Of a DNA stretch of 64,000 bases, positions 39,453 to 48,753 are shown piece after piece. Both the position numbers and the translations under genes were made by a program. How positions within the stretch are numbered: position 1 is the stretch's first letter; every line of letters begins with the position of its first letter. The stretch comes from Paractinoplanes bogorensis (lineage in GTDB: Bacteria; Actinomycetota; Actinomycetes; Mycobacteriales; Micromonosporaceae). Under the pieces are notes generated by a model that saw only the letters and a list, made by a program, of their open reading frames with translations, searched no databases and was not told the origin of the DNA. The stretch spans positions 372,001 to 436,000 of the forward strand of contig NZ_JAHKKG010000001.1 in the NCBI RefSeq assembly GCF_018829635.1. Direction: 5' to 3'.

Positions 39453-41141
39453 ATGAGTCAAGCGCACGCTGAGCTGGAACCGCCGCCGCCGCTGCCCGAG
39501 GGCGCCCTGCGCGTCATCCCCATGGGTGGGCTCGGCGCCATCGGCCGCAACATGACCGTCCTCGAGTTCGACGGGAAGCTGCTGGTCATCGACTGCGGCG
39601 TGCTCTTCCCCGACGTGGAGCAGCCGGGCGTCGACCTGATCCTGCCCGACTTCTCGCCGATCCTCGACCGGCTCGACGACGTGCAGGCCATCGTGCTCAC
39701 GCACGGCCACGAGGACCACATCGGCGCGGTGCCCTACCTGCTGGCCCACAAGGCCGACATCCCGCTGGTCGGCTCCGAGTTCACGCTGGCCCTGGTCGAG
39801 GCCAAGCTGGCCGAGCGCCGCCTCGACCCCTACACGCTGACCGTCCGTGAGGGCGGCATCGAGCGGCTCGGACCGTTCGAGTGCGAGTTCTTCGCGGTCA
39901 ACCACTCGATCCCGGACGCGCTGGCCGTCGGCGTGCGTACCCCGGCCGGTCTGGTGCTGCACACCGGCGACTTCAAGATGGACCAGGTGCCGCTGGACGG
40001 CCGCATCACCGACCTGGCCGGGTTCGCGCGGCTCGGCGCCGAGGGCGTCGACCTGCTGCTCTCCGACTCGACCAACGCCGAGGTGCCCGGCTTCGTGGCC
40101 CCCGAGCGGGACATCGGCCCGGTGCTGAGCTCGATCTTCGGCAAGGCCAAGGGCCGCATCATCGTGGCCAGCTTCGCCTCCCACGTGCACCGCGTGCAGC
40201 AGGTCATGGACGCGGCCTGGGAGTACGAGCGCAAGGTGGCCCTGATGGGCCGGTCGATGGTCCGCAACATGGGCATCGCCCGCGACCTGGGCCTGCTCAA
40301 CATCCCCGACGGCCTGCTGGTCAGCGTGGACGAGGCGACCCGGATGCCGGGCGACGAGATCGTCTTCATGTCCACCGGGTCGCAGGGCGAGCCGATGAGC
40401 GCGCTCGGCCGGATGGCCAACGGCGACCACCGGCACATCACCATCGAGTCCGGCGACACAGTGGTGCTGGCCAGCTCGCTCGTGCCGGGCAACGAGACCT
40501 CGGTCTACCGGGTGATCAACCGCCTGTCCCGGGCCGGCGCCACGGTCGTGCACAAAGAGACGGCCAAGGTGCACGTCTCTGGTCACGCCCCGGCCGGCGA
40601 GCTGCGCTACCTGCTCAACGTGGTGCGCCCGAGCAACCTCATGCCGGTGCACGGCGAGTGGCGGCACCTGCGCGCCCACGCCCAGCTCGGCGTCGAGACC
40701 GGGGTCGCGCCCGACCGGGTCGTGCTCTGCGAGGACGGCGACGTCGTCGACCTGGTCGAGGGCCACGCCCGGCACGTCGGCCGGGTGCAGAACCGCTACG
40801 TCTACGTCGACGGCCTCGCGGTCGGTGACGTCAGCGAGTCGCTGCTGACCGAGCGGCGCATCCTGGGCGACGGCGGCTTCATCTCGGCCACGGTGGTGAT
40901 CGACTCGGTGACCGGCAAGGTGGTCGGCGAGCCGAACATCTCGGCCAAGGGCTTCAGCGAAGACCCGGACGCCTTCAACCCGGTGATCCCGTTGCTGACC
41001 GCCGCTCTGCACCGCTCGGCCGAGGACGGTGTCACCGACACGCACCAGTTGCAGCAGGTCGTACGCCGTACGGTCGGCCGCTGGGTCAACGACGCGTACC
41101 GCCGTCGGCCCATGATCGTGCCCACCGTCGTAGAAGTCTGA
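39453..41141 (+). CDS. rnj: Ribonuclease J
   Basis: This 562-residue metallo-beta-lactamase/beta-CASP nuclease is the main actinobacterial RNase J, with endo- and 5'-3' exonuclease activity. The metal motif THGHEDHIGAVPYL lies near residue 84, with VNHSIPDALAVGVRTPAGLVLHTGDFK, SDSTNAEVPGF and the beta-CASP motifs FASHVHRVQQV and HVSGHAPAGELRYLLNVVRPSNLMPVHGE-type region (key His in HVSGHA and PVHGE). The C-terminal domain from about 460 includes VRRTVGRWVND. The leader carries tandem 24-bp repeats, a possible autoregulatory region. Confidence 0.96.
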   Translation: MSQAHAELEPPPPLPEGALRVIPMGGLGAIGRNMTVLEFDGKLLVIDCGVLFPDVEQPGVDLILPDFSPILDRLDDVQAIVLTHGHEDHIGAVPYLLAHKADIPLVGSEFTLALVEAKLAERRLDPYTLTVREGGIERLGPFECEFFAVNHSIPDALAVGVRTPAGLVLHTGDFKMDQVPLDGRITDLAGFARLGAEGVDLLLSDSTNAEVPGFVAPERDIGPVLSSIFGKAKGRIIVASFASHVHRVQQVMDAAWEYERKVALMGRSMVRNMGIARDLGLLNIPDGLLVSVDEATRMPGDEIVFMSTGSQGEPMSALGRMANGDHRHITIESGDTVVLASSLVPGNETSVYRVINRLSRAGATVVHKETAKVHVSGHAPAGELRYLLNVVRPSNLMPVHGEWRHLRAHAQLGVETGVAPDRVVLCEDGDVVDLVEGHARHVGRVQNRYVYVDGLAVGDVSESLLTERRILGDGGFISATVVIDSVTGKVVGEPNISAKGFSEDPDAFNPVIPLLTAALHRSAEDGVTDTHQLQQVVRRTVGRWVNDAYRRRPMIVPTVVEV

Positions 41142-41231
41142 GTCTGATTTAAACCTTTCGCTGTCTCGCCACGTACTTCTGGTCACGACGGTGCCGCCCC
41201 CACGGCGCCGGTGGCGACGGGAGTACCTCAG

Positions 41232-42764
41232 ATGCAGCGCAGACGGATCGCCGTGGCGGCGGCGGTCGTGGTCGCGGCCGGAGCAGCGGTGGCTTTCACC
41301 CTGCCTTCGATGGCCGGGACCACGCCGTCGACCAAGGCCGCGAAGCCCACGGCGGGTGGCGCAGCGCCGCAGATTCTTGCGGCCATGCAACGCGACCTCG
41401 GCCTGGACGGCGATCAGGCGACGGCACGCTTGCAGCGGTCGAAGTGGGCCAGCGGCGTGAGCGCCAAGTTGTCCGCGCAGACGGGCACCGGCTTCGGTGG
41501 CGCCTGGCTGGCCAAGGACGGCACCACGCTCAAGATCGCGGTGACCGACCCGGACGCCGAGGCGGCGGTGCGCGCCGCCGGGGCCGAGCCGGTGCTGGTC
41601 AAGCGCAGTGAGCAGGCGCTCGACGCGGCCAAGGCCAAGCTCGACGCGGCCGCCGAGGACGGCGCCGGCATCACCGGGTGGTACGTCGACGTCGCGTCCA
41701 ACAAGCTGGTCATCGTGGCCAAGCCGGGCGAGGTGGCGGCGGCGAAGTCGCTGGCCCGGTCGGCCGGCGTCAAGAGCGACTGGTTCTCGGTCGTCACCAG
41801 CGAAGCCAGCCCCAAGCCGCTGTTCGACGTGCGCGGCGCCGACCCCTACTTCATCGCGGTCGACGGCGGCACGGCCCGCTGCTCGATCGGCTTCTCGGTC
41901 GAGGGCGGCTTCGTGACGGCCGGCCACTGCGGCGGTGTCGGCACCACCACGACCGGCTTCAACCAGCAGGCCCAGGGCACCGTCCGCGCGTCGACCTTCC
42001 CGGGCGACGCCGACATGGGCTTCGTCGAGGTCAACGGCGACTGGACCCCGCGTCCGGTGGTCAACGACTTCGAGGGCAACGAGCTGCCGGTGGCCGGCAA
42101 CACCGAGGCGCCGGTGGGCGCGGCGGTCTGCCGCTCCGGCTCCACGACCGGCACGTTCTGCGGCACGATCCTGGCCAAGAACCAGACCGTGGTCTACCCC
42201 GAGGGTGCGGTCACCGGCCTGACACGCACCAACGTCTGCGCCGAGGGCGGCGACTCCGGTGGCCCGTGGCTCAGCGGCGACCAGGCCCAGGGCATGACCT
42301 CGGGCGGTTCCGGCGACTGCACGGTCGGCGGCGAGACGTTCTTCCAGCCGATCAACGAGATCCTCGCGGCCGAGAACCTGACGCTGGTGACCTCCGGCGG
42401 CGGCCAGAACGCCGGTGGCGCGGGCGAGGCGGCTCCGCCCGCCGAGTCGGCCACCGCGTGCGGTGACCAGGCTGTGCAGCGCCAGGGCAACCTGGCCCGG
42501 GCCCGCACCGCGCAGGCCCAGCCCGAGGGTGGCGCGTTCCGGTCCAACGCCGGCACCCAGACCGCATGCCTGAGCGCCTCCGACGGAGCCGACTTCGACC
42601 TCGTCCTGCAGCGGCTCACCCGCAGCGGTTTCCGCACGGTCGCCACCGCCACCGGCAACGGTGACAAGGAGCTGACCTTTGCGGGCCGCGCCGGCACCTA
42701 CCGGTACGTCGTCGTTGCTTCCTCCGGCACCGGCACGTACACCCTGGGGTTCAGCACCCCGTGA
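41232..42764 (+). CDS. Secreted S1-family serine protease with alpha-lytic-type propeptide
   Basis: This 510-residue preproprotease has a signal peptide (residues 1 to about 35, QRRRIAVAAAVVVAAGAAVAF), a propeptide of the alpha-lytic protease type (about 40-195) and a chymotrypsin-fold domain with VTAGHC (His about 232), FPGDADMGFVEV (Asp about 261) and GGDSGGPW (Ser about 342). Cysteine pairs match streptogrisins. After a Gly/Ala linker a C-terminal domain of about 115 residues (FDLVLQRLTRSGFRTVATA) resembles pre-peptidase C-terminal beta domains, which are normally removed or bind substrate. ATG 41232 has a GGGAG site. It is probably an extracellular degradative protease. Confidence 0.92.
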   Translation: MQRRRIAVAAAVVVAAGAAVAFTLPSMAGTTPSTKAAKPTAGGAAPQILAAMQRDLGLDGDQATARLQRSKWASGVSAKLSAQTGTGFGGAWLAKDGTTLKIAVTDPDAEAAVRAAGAEPVLVKRSEQALDAAKAKLDAAAEDGAGITGWYVDVASNKLVIVAKPGEVAAAKSLARSAGVKSDWFSVVTSEASPKPLFDVRGADPYFIAVDGGTARCSIGFSVEGGFVTAGHCGGVGTTTTGFNQQAQGTVRASTFPGDADMGFVEVNGDWTPRPVVNDFEGNELPVAGNTEAPVGAAVCRSGSTTGTFCGTILAKNQTVVYPEGAVTGLTRTNVCAEGGDSGGPWLSGDQAQGMTSGGSGDCTVGGETFFQPINEILAAENLTLVTSGGGQNAGGAGEAAPPAESATACGDQAVQRQGNLARARTAQAQPEGGAFRSNAGTQTACLSASDGADFDLVLQRLTRSGFRTVATATGNGDKELTFAGRAGTYRYVVVASSGTGTYTLGFSTP

Positions 42765-42808
42765 CGCGCCGGGCCACCAAACCTGCCTAGGTGGCGAAAG
42801 CGCATCGG

Positions 42809-42840
42809 ATGCCCGGGAGGCCGTACGGTCTCCCGGGCAT
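42809..42840. terminator. Bidirectional hairpin terminator
   Basis: ATGCCCGGGAG (42809-42819) pairs perfectly with CTCCCGGGCAT (42830-42840) over 11 bp with a 10-nt loop. It lies between the convergent protease and YbjN genes and can serve both. Confidence 0.8.
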
Positions 42841-42847
42841 CTGCACG

Positions 42848-43261
42848 TCAGGAGGCCTGGCGCAGCTCGGCGATCTCGTTGGCCAGCTGCACACTGGTGG
42901 CGATCGCGGCCAGCAGCACCTGGTCGAGCTGCTCGGGGGTGACGCCCTTCTCCCAGTCGGCGATCACCTCGCCGACCACGAGCACCGTGCCGTCGTCGTT
43001 GACGTGCACATATGCCTTGGGGAAGAGCTGGTCGTGGTTCCACGAGTTGCAGAACTCGTAGAGCCGGGGAACCTCGTCGATCGCGAACAGGTGCTGCACC
43101 ATCGCCCGGACCTGCAGCACCTCCTGCTGCTGCCCGATCCGGAAGAAATAGATCAGGTTGCCCTGAAAGTTCCCCCCGATGTCGCCCTCGGCATCCTCGA
43201 AGTACTTGAAGTCGCGCGCGTCGAGCGCGTCCGTGATCATCTGCTTGGTGAATGCCTGCAC
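42848..43261 (-). CDS. YbjN-domain protein
   Basis: This 137-residue protein has the YbjN (type III secretion chaperone-like) fold: MITDALDARDFKYFEDAEGDIGG at the N-terminus, LIYFFRIGQQQEVLQVRAMV, LYEFCNSWNHDQLFPKAYVHVNDDGTVLVVGEV and a helical C-terminus. Members are small cytosolic chaperone-like proteins with no defined role here. The GTG at 43261 has TAGGGT 6 nt upstream. It is divergent from ftsK with 62 bp between start codons. Confidence 0.85.
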   Translation of the reverse strand: MQAFTKQMITDALDARDFKYFEDAEGDIGGNFQGNLIYFFRIGQQQEVLQVRAMVQHLFAIDEVPRLYEFCNSWNHDQLFPKAYVHVNDDGTVLVVGEVIADWEKGVTPEQLDQVLLAAIATSVQLANEIAELRQAS

Positions 43262-43267
43262 AGGTCG

Positions 43268-43273
43268 ACCCTA
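43268..43273 (-). promoter_or_regulatory. Putative -10 hexamer of the YbjN gene
   Basis: On the minus strand TAGGGT ends 6 nt before the GTG at 43261. Confidence 0.5.
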
Positions 43274-43311
43274 CGTCGGTGCGCCTCCCTTATTCATGAG
43301 CGTCGCGGCGA

Positions 43312-43317
43312 TACGGT
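43312..43317 (+). promoter_or_regulatory. Putative -10 hexamer of leaderless ftsK promoter
   Basis: TACGGT ends 6 nt before ATG 43324, which favours that ATG over the in-frame GTG at 43318. Confidence 0.5.
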
Positions 43318-43323
43318 GTGACC

Positions 43324-45867
43324 ATGGCGGGCCGTACTCCTCCGGCGAGCCGGGGCCGCGCCGCGTCCAACTCGCGCGGCTCCGCGACCAGTCGTGCCCG
43401 CCAACCGGCCGCACGACAGCCGGCTCGTAAGGCGACCAAGTCGCGTCCGGCCGCCCGGCGCCCGTCGGCGTCCCGCGCCCGGCCCAGCATGGGCTCGGCC
43501 GTCGCCACCGGCGTCGGTCGTGGCCTGGGCGCCCTCTGGATGGGCCTGGCCCACAGCGTCGGCTGGGCCGCCCGCGGCGTCGGCCGGCAGGCGGCCACGG
43601 CCAAGGAGATCGACCCCGAGCACCGCCGCGACGGCGCCGGCCTGCTCATGCTGGGCCTGGCCATCCTGGTCGGGGTCGCGGTCTGGGCCGACAGCGCGGG
43701 CCCGGTCGGCCAGTGGCTGGCCGACTCCACCCACCTGTTCTTCGGCGGCCTCGCGGTCCTGCTCCCGCTGCTGCTCCTCTACGGCGCGGTCCGGCTCATG
43801 CGCAAGCCGGCCGACCCCGAGCACCGGGGTCGTTCCGTGGTCGGCTGGACGGCCCTGGTCGTCGCCACCGCCGCCCTGCTGCACATCAGCGAGCGGCCCA
43901 CCGACGACGTCGGCATCACCAACGCGGGTGGTCTGCTCGGCTACGGCTTCGGCGCGCTGCTCGAACGGGCGGTGACGGCCTGGGTCGCCGTACCGCTGCT
44001 GGTGCTGCTGTTCGTGTTCGGCCTGCTGGTGATCACCGCCACCCCGATCAACAAGATCCCCGAGCGGGTGATGCTGCTGATCGACGTGCTGATGGGCCGC
44101 TCGACCGACCGGGCCCCGCTGCCGACGCCGGAACTGCCCGACGACTACGACCCCGACGACGGTGGCGACGACCAGGAGGAGCCGGCCACCAAGCGCCGCC
44201 CGTCCCGGCGCCGTCAGGGCTCGCTGGCCGACATCGGCTTGGCGGAGCCCGACCCGGTGGCCGAGGACGACGACTTCCTCGTGCACGACACGGTCGTGGT
44301 GCCCAAGCAGCCGGCCGCGCGCAAGAAGCCGGCGCCGCCCCCGGAGCACTCGGAGCCGCTGCCCACCCGGGCCGAGCAGCTCGAGATCAGCGCGGTGCCG
44401 GGCGACTACCGGCTGCCGCCGCCCACCCTGCTCGGCAAGGGCGCCCCGCCGAAGTCGCGCAGCCGGGCCAACGACGAGATCATGGCCGCCCTGACCGGCG
44501 TGTTCGAGCAGTTCAACGTCGACGCCATGGTCACCGGCTTCACCCGCGGGCCGACGGTCACCCGCTACGAGGTCGAGATCGGCCCGGGCACCAAGGTCGA
44601 GCGGATCACGCAGCTGTCGCGCAACATCGCGTACGCGGTGAAGTCGCCCGATGTGCGTATCCTGAGCCCGATCCCGGGTAAGAGCGCGGTCGGCGTCGAG
44701 ATCCCCAACACCGACCCGGAAAACGTGTCGTTGGGCGACGTGTTGCGCTCCCGCGCGTCGACCGCCGATCACCACCCGATGCTGGTCGCGCTGGGCAAGG
44801 ACATCGAGGGCGGCTTCGTGGTGGCCAACCTGGCCAAGATGCCGCACATCCTGATCGCGGGCGCGACCGGTGCCGGCAAGAGCTCGTGCCTCAACTCGCT
44901 GCTGGTGTCGCTGCTGACCCGGGCCACCCCGGACGAGGTGCGCCTGCTCCTGGTCGACCCCAAGCGCGTGGAGATGACCGCCTACGAGGGAATCCCGCAC
45001 CTGGTCACGCCCATCATCACCAACCCGAAGAAGGCGGCCGACGCCCTCGAGTGGGTCGTGCGCGAGATGGACATGCGCTACGACGACCTCGCGGCCAACG
45101 GCGTCCGGCACATCGACGACTTCAACCGCAAGGTGCGCAGCGGTGAGATCGTGGCGCCGCCCGGCAGCGAGCGCGTGATGAAGCCGTACCCCTATCTGCT
45201 GGTGATCATCGACGAGCTGGCCGACCTGATGATGGTCGCCCCGCGCGACGTCGAGGACTCGGTCGTCCGGATCACCCAGCTGGCCCGGGCCGCGGGCATC
45301 CACCTGGTGCTGGCCACCCAGCGCCCGTCGGTCGACGTGGTGACCGGCCTGATCAAGGCGAACGTGCCGTCCCGCCTGGCCTTCGCGACCTCCTCGCTGG
45401 CCGACAGCCGGGTCATCCTCGACCAGCCGGGAGCCGAGAAGCTGCTCGGCCGGGGTGACGGTCTCTTCCTCCCGATGGGTGCCTCCAAGCCCGTACGCAT
45501 CCAGGGCGCCTGGGTCGAGGAGAAGGAGATCGCGTCGGTCGTCAAGTTCTGCAAGGACCAGCGCGAGCCGGAGTTCCGCGAGGACGTCACCGAGGCCCCG
45601 GCCAGCAAGAAGAAGCAGATCGACGAGGAGATCGGCGACGACCTCGAGGTGCTGATCCAGGCCATCGAGCTGGTGGTCACGAGTCAGTTCGGCTCGACGT
45701 CGATGCTCCAGCGCAAGCTGCGGGTCGGCTTCGCCAAGGCGGGCCGCCTGATGGACCTGATGGAGACCCGCGGCATCGTCGGCCCGTCCGAGGGCTCCAA
45801 GGCCCGCGACGTGCTGATCAAGCCGGACGAGCTGGAAGAGGCTCTGGCCTCGCTTCGATTGGACTGA
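43324..45867 (+). CDS. ftsK: DNA translocase FtsK
   Basis: This 847-residue septal motor clears chromosome dimers at division. A basic Arg/Ser-rich N-terminus is followed by four transmembrane helices (about 105-250), an acidic/Pro linker (250-370), and the motor alpha/beta domains. The motor carries Walker A GATGAGKSS (about 512), LLLVDPKRVEM, Walker B-type LLVIIDELADLMM and the ATQRPSVDVVTG segment. The C-terminal gamma winged helix (VTSQFGSTSMLQRKLRVGFAKAGRLMD) reads the polar guide sequences. Length is normal for actinobacteria. A large palindrome starts 28 bp after its stop. Confidence 0.96.
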   Translation: MAGRTPPASRGRAASNSRGSATSRARQPAARQPARKATKSRPAARRPSASRARPSMGSAVATGVGRGLGALWMGLAHSVGWAARGVGRQAATAKEIDPEHRRDGAGLLMLGLAILVGVAVWADSAGPVGQWLADSTHLFFGGLAVLLPLLLLYGAVRLMRKPADPEHRGRSVVGWTALVVATAALLHISERPTDDVGITNAGGLLGYGFGALLERAVTAWVAVPLLVLLFVFGLLVITATPINKIPERVMLLIDVLMGRSTDRAPLPTPELPDDYDPDDGGDDQEEPATKRRPSRRRQGSLADIGLAEPDPVAEDDDFLVHDTVVVPKQPAARKKPAPPPEHSEPLPTRAEQLEISAVPGDYRLPPPTLLGKGAPPKSRSRANDEIMAALTGVFEQFNVDAMVTGFTRGPTVTRYEVEIGPGTKVERITQLSRNIAYAVKSPDVRILSPIPGKSAVGVEIPNTDPENVSLGDVLRSRASTADHHPMLVALGKDIEGGFVVANLAKMPHILIAGATGAGKSSCLNSLLVSLLTRATPDEVRLLLVDPKRVEMTAYEGIPHLVTPIITNPKKAADALEWVVREMDMRYDDLAANGVRHIDDFNRKVRSGEIVAPPGSERVMKPYPYLLVIIDELADLMMVAPRDVEDSVVRITQLARAAGIHLVLATQRPSVDVVTGLIKANVPSRLAFATSSLADSRVILDQPGAEKLLGRGDGLFLPMGASKPVRIQGAWVEEKEIASVVKFCKDQREPEFREDVTEAPASKKKQIDEEIGDDLEVLIQAIELVVTSQFGSTSMLQRKLRVGFAKAGRLMDLMETRGIVGPSEGSKARDVLIKPDELEEALASLRLD

Positions 45868-45869
45868 GC

Positions 45870-46000
45870 CTCTGGTCGCCGCTCCGCGGCTCCGGGATTT
45901 CGCCCCTACAGGCCGATGACTTGGGCGCCGAAAACGGCCTCGCTTCGCTAGCCGTTTTCGGCGCCCAAGTCATCGACGGGCGAAATCCGACTCTGGTCGC
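45870..46000. repeat. Long composite palindrome flanked by 10-bp direct repeats
   Basis: The direct repeat CTCTGGTCGC stands at 45870-45879 and 45991-46000. Between them lies a perfect 25-bp inverted pair (45914-45938 with 45951-45975; loop 45939-45950) inside a second perfect 11-bp pair (GGATTTCGCCC 45895-45905 with GGGCGAAATCC 45978-45988). The structure could be a bidirectional terminator between ftsK and the convergent glycosyltransferase gene. It could also be a small palindromic mobile element with target-site duplications, and its right half forms the last codons of the glycosyltransferase. GGCCTCGCTTCG in the loop region recurs at the end of ftsK (45846-45857). Confidence 0.7.
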
Positions 46001-47208
46001 GGTTCGACCATGTCGAGAATCGCTGCGATCTCTTTCTCGATCTTTACTTCCCGTTCCTCTTCCCCCGGCCGGCGGAAGGCGTCCCGCATCAGGTGGACCA
46101 GCACCACGATCAGGGCGGCCAGCATCAGCAGGGCGGCGATCGTGGGCAGCACCGGGACGACGCGGCCGAACAGGTAGGGCTGGTAGGACAGCAGCGACGA
46201 CGCCTGGACGAGCAGCGGGACGTACCAGAGGCGCGGGACGAAGACGGCCAGCACGAGCATCGTCACGTCGGCCAGGAAGAAGTAGCGCTCGTGCATGCCG
46301 GGCAGCAGGAACGGCACCAGGATGGCGAACAGGGCGGCCACCACGACGATGCGCTCGGTGGTCAGCTCGACCGCCTTCGCGATCAGCACGTAGATGACGC
46401 CGATGACCACGGCCGCGCAGAAGAGGTAGCCCAGCATCCGCAGGCTGTCCTCCCGGGTGCTGCCGGTGACCAGGGCGAACACGTTCGGGGCGCGCAGGCT
46501 CAGCTCGGGCACGTTGACCGCCTGACGATTCATCGAATAGATCGTCAGCAGCTCGACCGGGTTGCGGCCGACCAGGATCGCCGGGAGGTCGAGGGCCAGG
46601 TAGGCGGCGGGGGCGGCCAGGAGCGTACGCCAGGGAATGCGGCCGGCCAGGGCGAGCAGCAGCAGGAGCGGGAAGATGAACACGCCCTGCGGCTTGATCG
46701 CGAGCGCGACGCCGCACAGGGCCACCCCGACCCAGGGCCGGCCGCGCAGCAGGTAGTAGACGGCGCCCAGGGCGGGCGCGGCCCACATCGCGTCCATCTG
46801 GCCCCACCACGACGCGTTGAGCACCACCGTCGGCAACATCACCACGACCAGCGCCGCGGCCGCCGGGATGCGGCTGTACGGATGACGCAGGGCGACGATG
46901 CGGTAGGTGAAGAAGGCCAGCGCCACGTCGAACAGGACGAACAGCGCCTTGATCTTGAAGAGCAGCGGGCCGGGCACCAGGTGCAGGAACGCCAGCAGAT
47001 AGACGAACGGCGCGTTGTAGTTGCCGACGTCGGCGCCGAGCGCCCGCCAGTCACCCACCGAGCCGAGCTGGTGGTACCACTTGAAGAAGATCCGCATGTC
47101 GGTCGTCTTCTCGTGGAAACCGGCCCAGCGGACCAGGATCGCGATGACGACGAGGGCCGCGATGAGCAGCCACTCCGCGTGCCGGGCGGGCTTGGGTGAA
47201 GTCTGCAT
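45970..47208 (-). CDS. Membrane mannosyl/glycosyltransferase, GT87/DUF2029-like
   Basis: This 412-residue polytopic protein has ten or more hydrophobic helices typical of GT-C enzymes that use polyprenyl-phosphate sugars. Motifs include TTDMRIFFKWYHQLG (an acidic motif in the first external loop), NASWWGQMDAMWAAPALGAVYYLL, LAIKPQGVFIFPLLLLL and FLLPGMHERYFFLADV. It probably adds mannose or another hexose to an envelope glycan. The ATG at 47208 keeps the first helix and an AGGT site. The final residues ESDFARR are encoded inside the palindromic element, which also supplies the stop codon. It converges on ftsK and diverges from rimO. Confidence 0.82.
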   Translation of the reverse strand: MQTSPKPARHAEWLLIAALVVIAILVRWAGFHEKTTDMRIFFKWYHQLGSVGDWRALGADVGNYNAPFVYLLAFLHLVPGPLLFKIKALFVLFDVALAFFTYRIVALRHPYSRIPAAAALVVVMLPTVVLNASWWGQMDAMWAAPALGAVYYLLRGRPWVGVALCGVALAIKPQGVFIFPLLLLLALAGRIPWRTLLAAPAAYLALDLPAILVGRNPVELLTIYSMNRQAVNVPELSLRAPNVFALVTGSTREDSLRMLGYLFCAAVVIGVIYVLIAKAVELTTERIVVVAALFAILVPFLLPGMHERYFFLADVTMLVLAVFVPRLWYVPLLVQASSLLSYQPYLFGRVVPVLPTIAALLMLAALIVVLVHLMRDAFRRPGEEEREVKIEKEIAAILDMVEPRPESDFARR

Positions 47209-47277
47209 GGTGACCTGGGGTACGGGCCGGACACCCGATCGGATCAGTGCGCGGGTGAACCGGGGGTGGAAGGCGGC

Positions 47278-47283
47278 TAACCT
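47278..47283 (+). promoter_or_regulatory. Putative -10 hexamer of leaderless rimO promoter
   Basis: TAACCT ends 6 nt before the rimO GTG at 47290. Confidence 0.55.
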
Positions 47284-47289
47284 TGTCGG

Positions 47290-48753
47290 GTGTCGGTAAC
47301 TCCTTCTCCCCGCCGTGTCGCCCTTCTCACCCTCGGCTGCGCCCGTAACGAGGTCGACTCCGAGGAGCTCGCGGCCCGCCTCGACCAGGGCGGCTGGCAG
47401 GTCAGCACGGACGCCGAGGGCGCCGACGTGGTGGTCGTCAACACCTGCGGTTTCGTGGAAAAGGCGAAGCAGGACTCGATCGAGACGCTGCTCGCCGCGG
47501 CCGACACCGGCGCCAAGGTGGTCGCGGCCGGGTGCATGGCCGAGCGCTACGGCAAAGAGCTGGCCGACAGTCTGCCCGAGGCCGCCGCCGTGGTCAGCTT
47601 CGACGACTACACCGACATCGCGGCCCGGCTCGACGGGGTGCTGGCGGGCGAGACGTTCGACGCACACACCCCGCGCGACCGCCGCGAGCTGCTGCCGATC
47701 ACGCCGGTGCAGCGCCAGTCGGCCAAGGTCGTGATCCCCGGGCACGCCACGGTCGACGAGCACACCCCGGCCCACCTGCGCCCGGTGCTGCGGCGCCGGC
47801 TCGACAACGCGCCGGTCGCGAGCCTCAAGCTGGCCAGCGGGTGCGACCGCAAGTGCGCGTTCTGCGCGATCCCGTCCTTCCGCGGTGCCTTCGTCTCGCG
47901 TGATCCGCAGGAGCTGCTGGCCGAGGCCGAGTGGCTGGCCCGGTCGGGCGTGCGCGAGCTGGTGCTGGTGAGCGAGAACAGCACTTCGTACGGGAAAGAT
48001 CTGGGTGACCCGCGCCTGCTCGAGAAGCTGCTGCCGCAGCTGGCCGCGGTCGACGGCATCGTCCGCGTGCGCGCCAGCTATCTGCAGCCCGCCGAGACCC
48101 GCCCCGGCCTGGTCGAGGCGATCGCCGGCACGCCGGGCGTGGCGCCCTACTTCGACCTCTCCTTCCAGCACTCGAGCGAGCCCCTGCTGCGCCGGATGCG
48201 GCGTTTCGGCTCGACCGACCGCTTCCTCGACCTGCTCGACTCGGCCCGCGCGCTCGCCCCCGCGGCCGGCGCGCGCAGCAACTTCATCGTCGGCTTCCCG
48301 GGCGAGACCAAGGCCGACGTCGACGAGCTGGTGCGCTTCCTGTCCGAGGCCCGGCTCGACGCGATCGGCGTCTTCGACTACAGCGACGAAGACGGCACCG
48401 AGGCGGCCGGGCTCGACAAGAAGGTCAAGGAAGACACCATCAAGCGCCGGTACGACCGGATCGTCACGCTGGCCGACGAGCTCTGCAACCAGCGGGCCGA
48501 GGAACGGCTCGGCTCGATCGTCGAGGTGCTCGTCGACTCGGTCTCGCCGGAGGCCGAGGTGGAAGGGCGCGCCGAACACCAGGCGCCCGAGGTCGACGGC
48601 TCCACCACGCTCGTCGCGGGTGACGAGGGTGTCGACCTGGCCGCCCTGCGTCCCGGCGACTTCGTCCGCGCCCGGGTCACCGCGACCGAGGGCGTCGACC
48701 TGATCGCCGTGCCGGTCGAGATGATCTCCGCGGCGCCGGTGTCCGCGCGGTGA
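47290..48753 (+). CDS. rimO: Ribosomal protein S12 methylthiotransferase RimO
   Basis: This 487-residue radical-SAM enzyme adds a methylthio group to Asp of ribosomal protein S12. It has an N-terminal UPF0004 domain with the accessory cluster cysteines ([34 protein letters not shown]), the radical SAM CxxxCxxC motif [13 protein letters not shown] (about 190), and a C-terminal TRAM domain. The GTG start gives the conserved first strand VALLTLGC. Its stop overlaps the pgsA GTG. It starts the rimO-pgsA-cinA-clgR-psp cluster. Confidence 0.95.
   Translation: MSVTPSPRRVALLTLGCARNEVDSEELAARLDQGGWQVSTDAEGADVVVVNTCGFVEKAKQDSIETLLAAADTGAKVVAAGCMAERYGKELADSLPEAAAVVSFDDYTDIAARLDGVLAGETFDAHTPRDRRELLPITPVQRQSAKVVIPGHATVDEHTPAHLRPVLRRRLDNAPVASLKLASGCDRKCAFCAIPSFRGAFVSRDPQELLAEAEWLARSGVRELVLVSENSTSYGKDLGDPRLLEKLLPQLAAVDGIVRVRASYLQPAETRPGLVEAIAGTPGVAPYFDLSFQHSSEPLLRRMRRFGSTDRFLDLLDSARALAPAAGARSNFIVGFPGETKADVDELVRFLSEARLDAIGVFDYSDEDGTEAAGLDKKVKEDTIKRRYDRIVTLADELCNQRAEERLGSIVEVLVDSVSPEAEVEGRAEHQAPEVDGSTTLVAGDEGVDLAALRPGDFVRARVTATEGVDLIAVPVEMISAAPVSAR

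Noticed and set aside
39252..43043. A 1263-residue open frame on the minus strand opposite rnj and the S1 protease
   Set aside because: It spans two well-supported plus-strand genes, has no motif and reflects GC3 bias.
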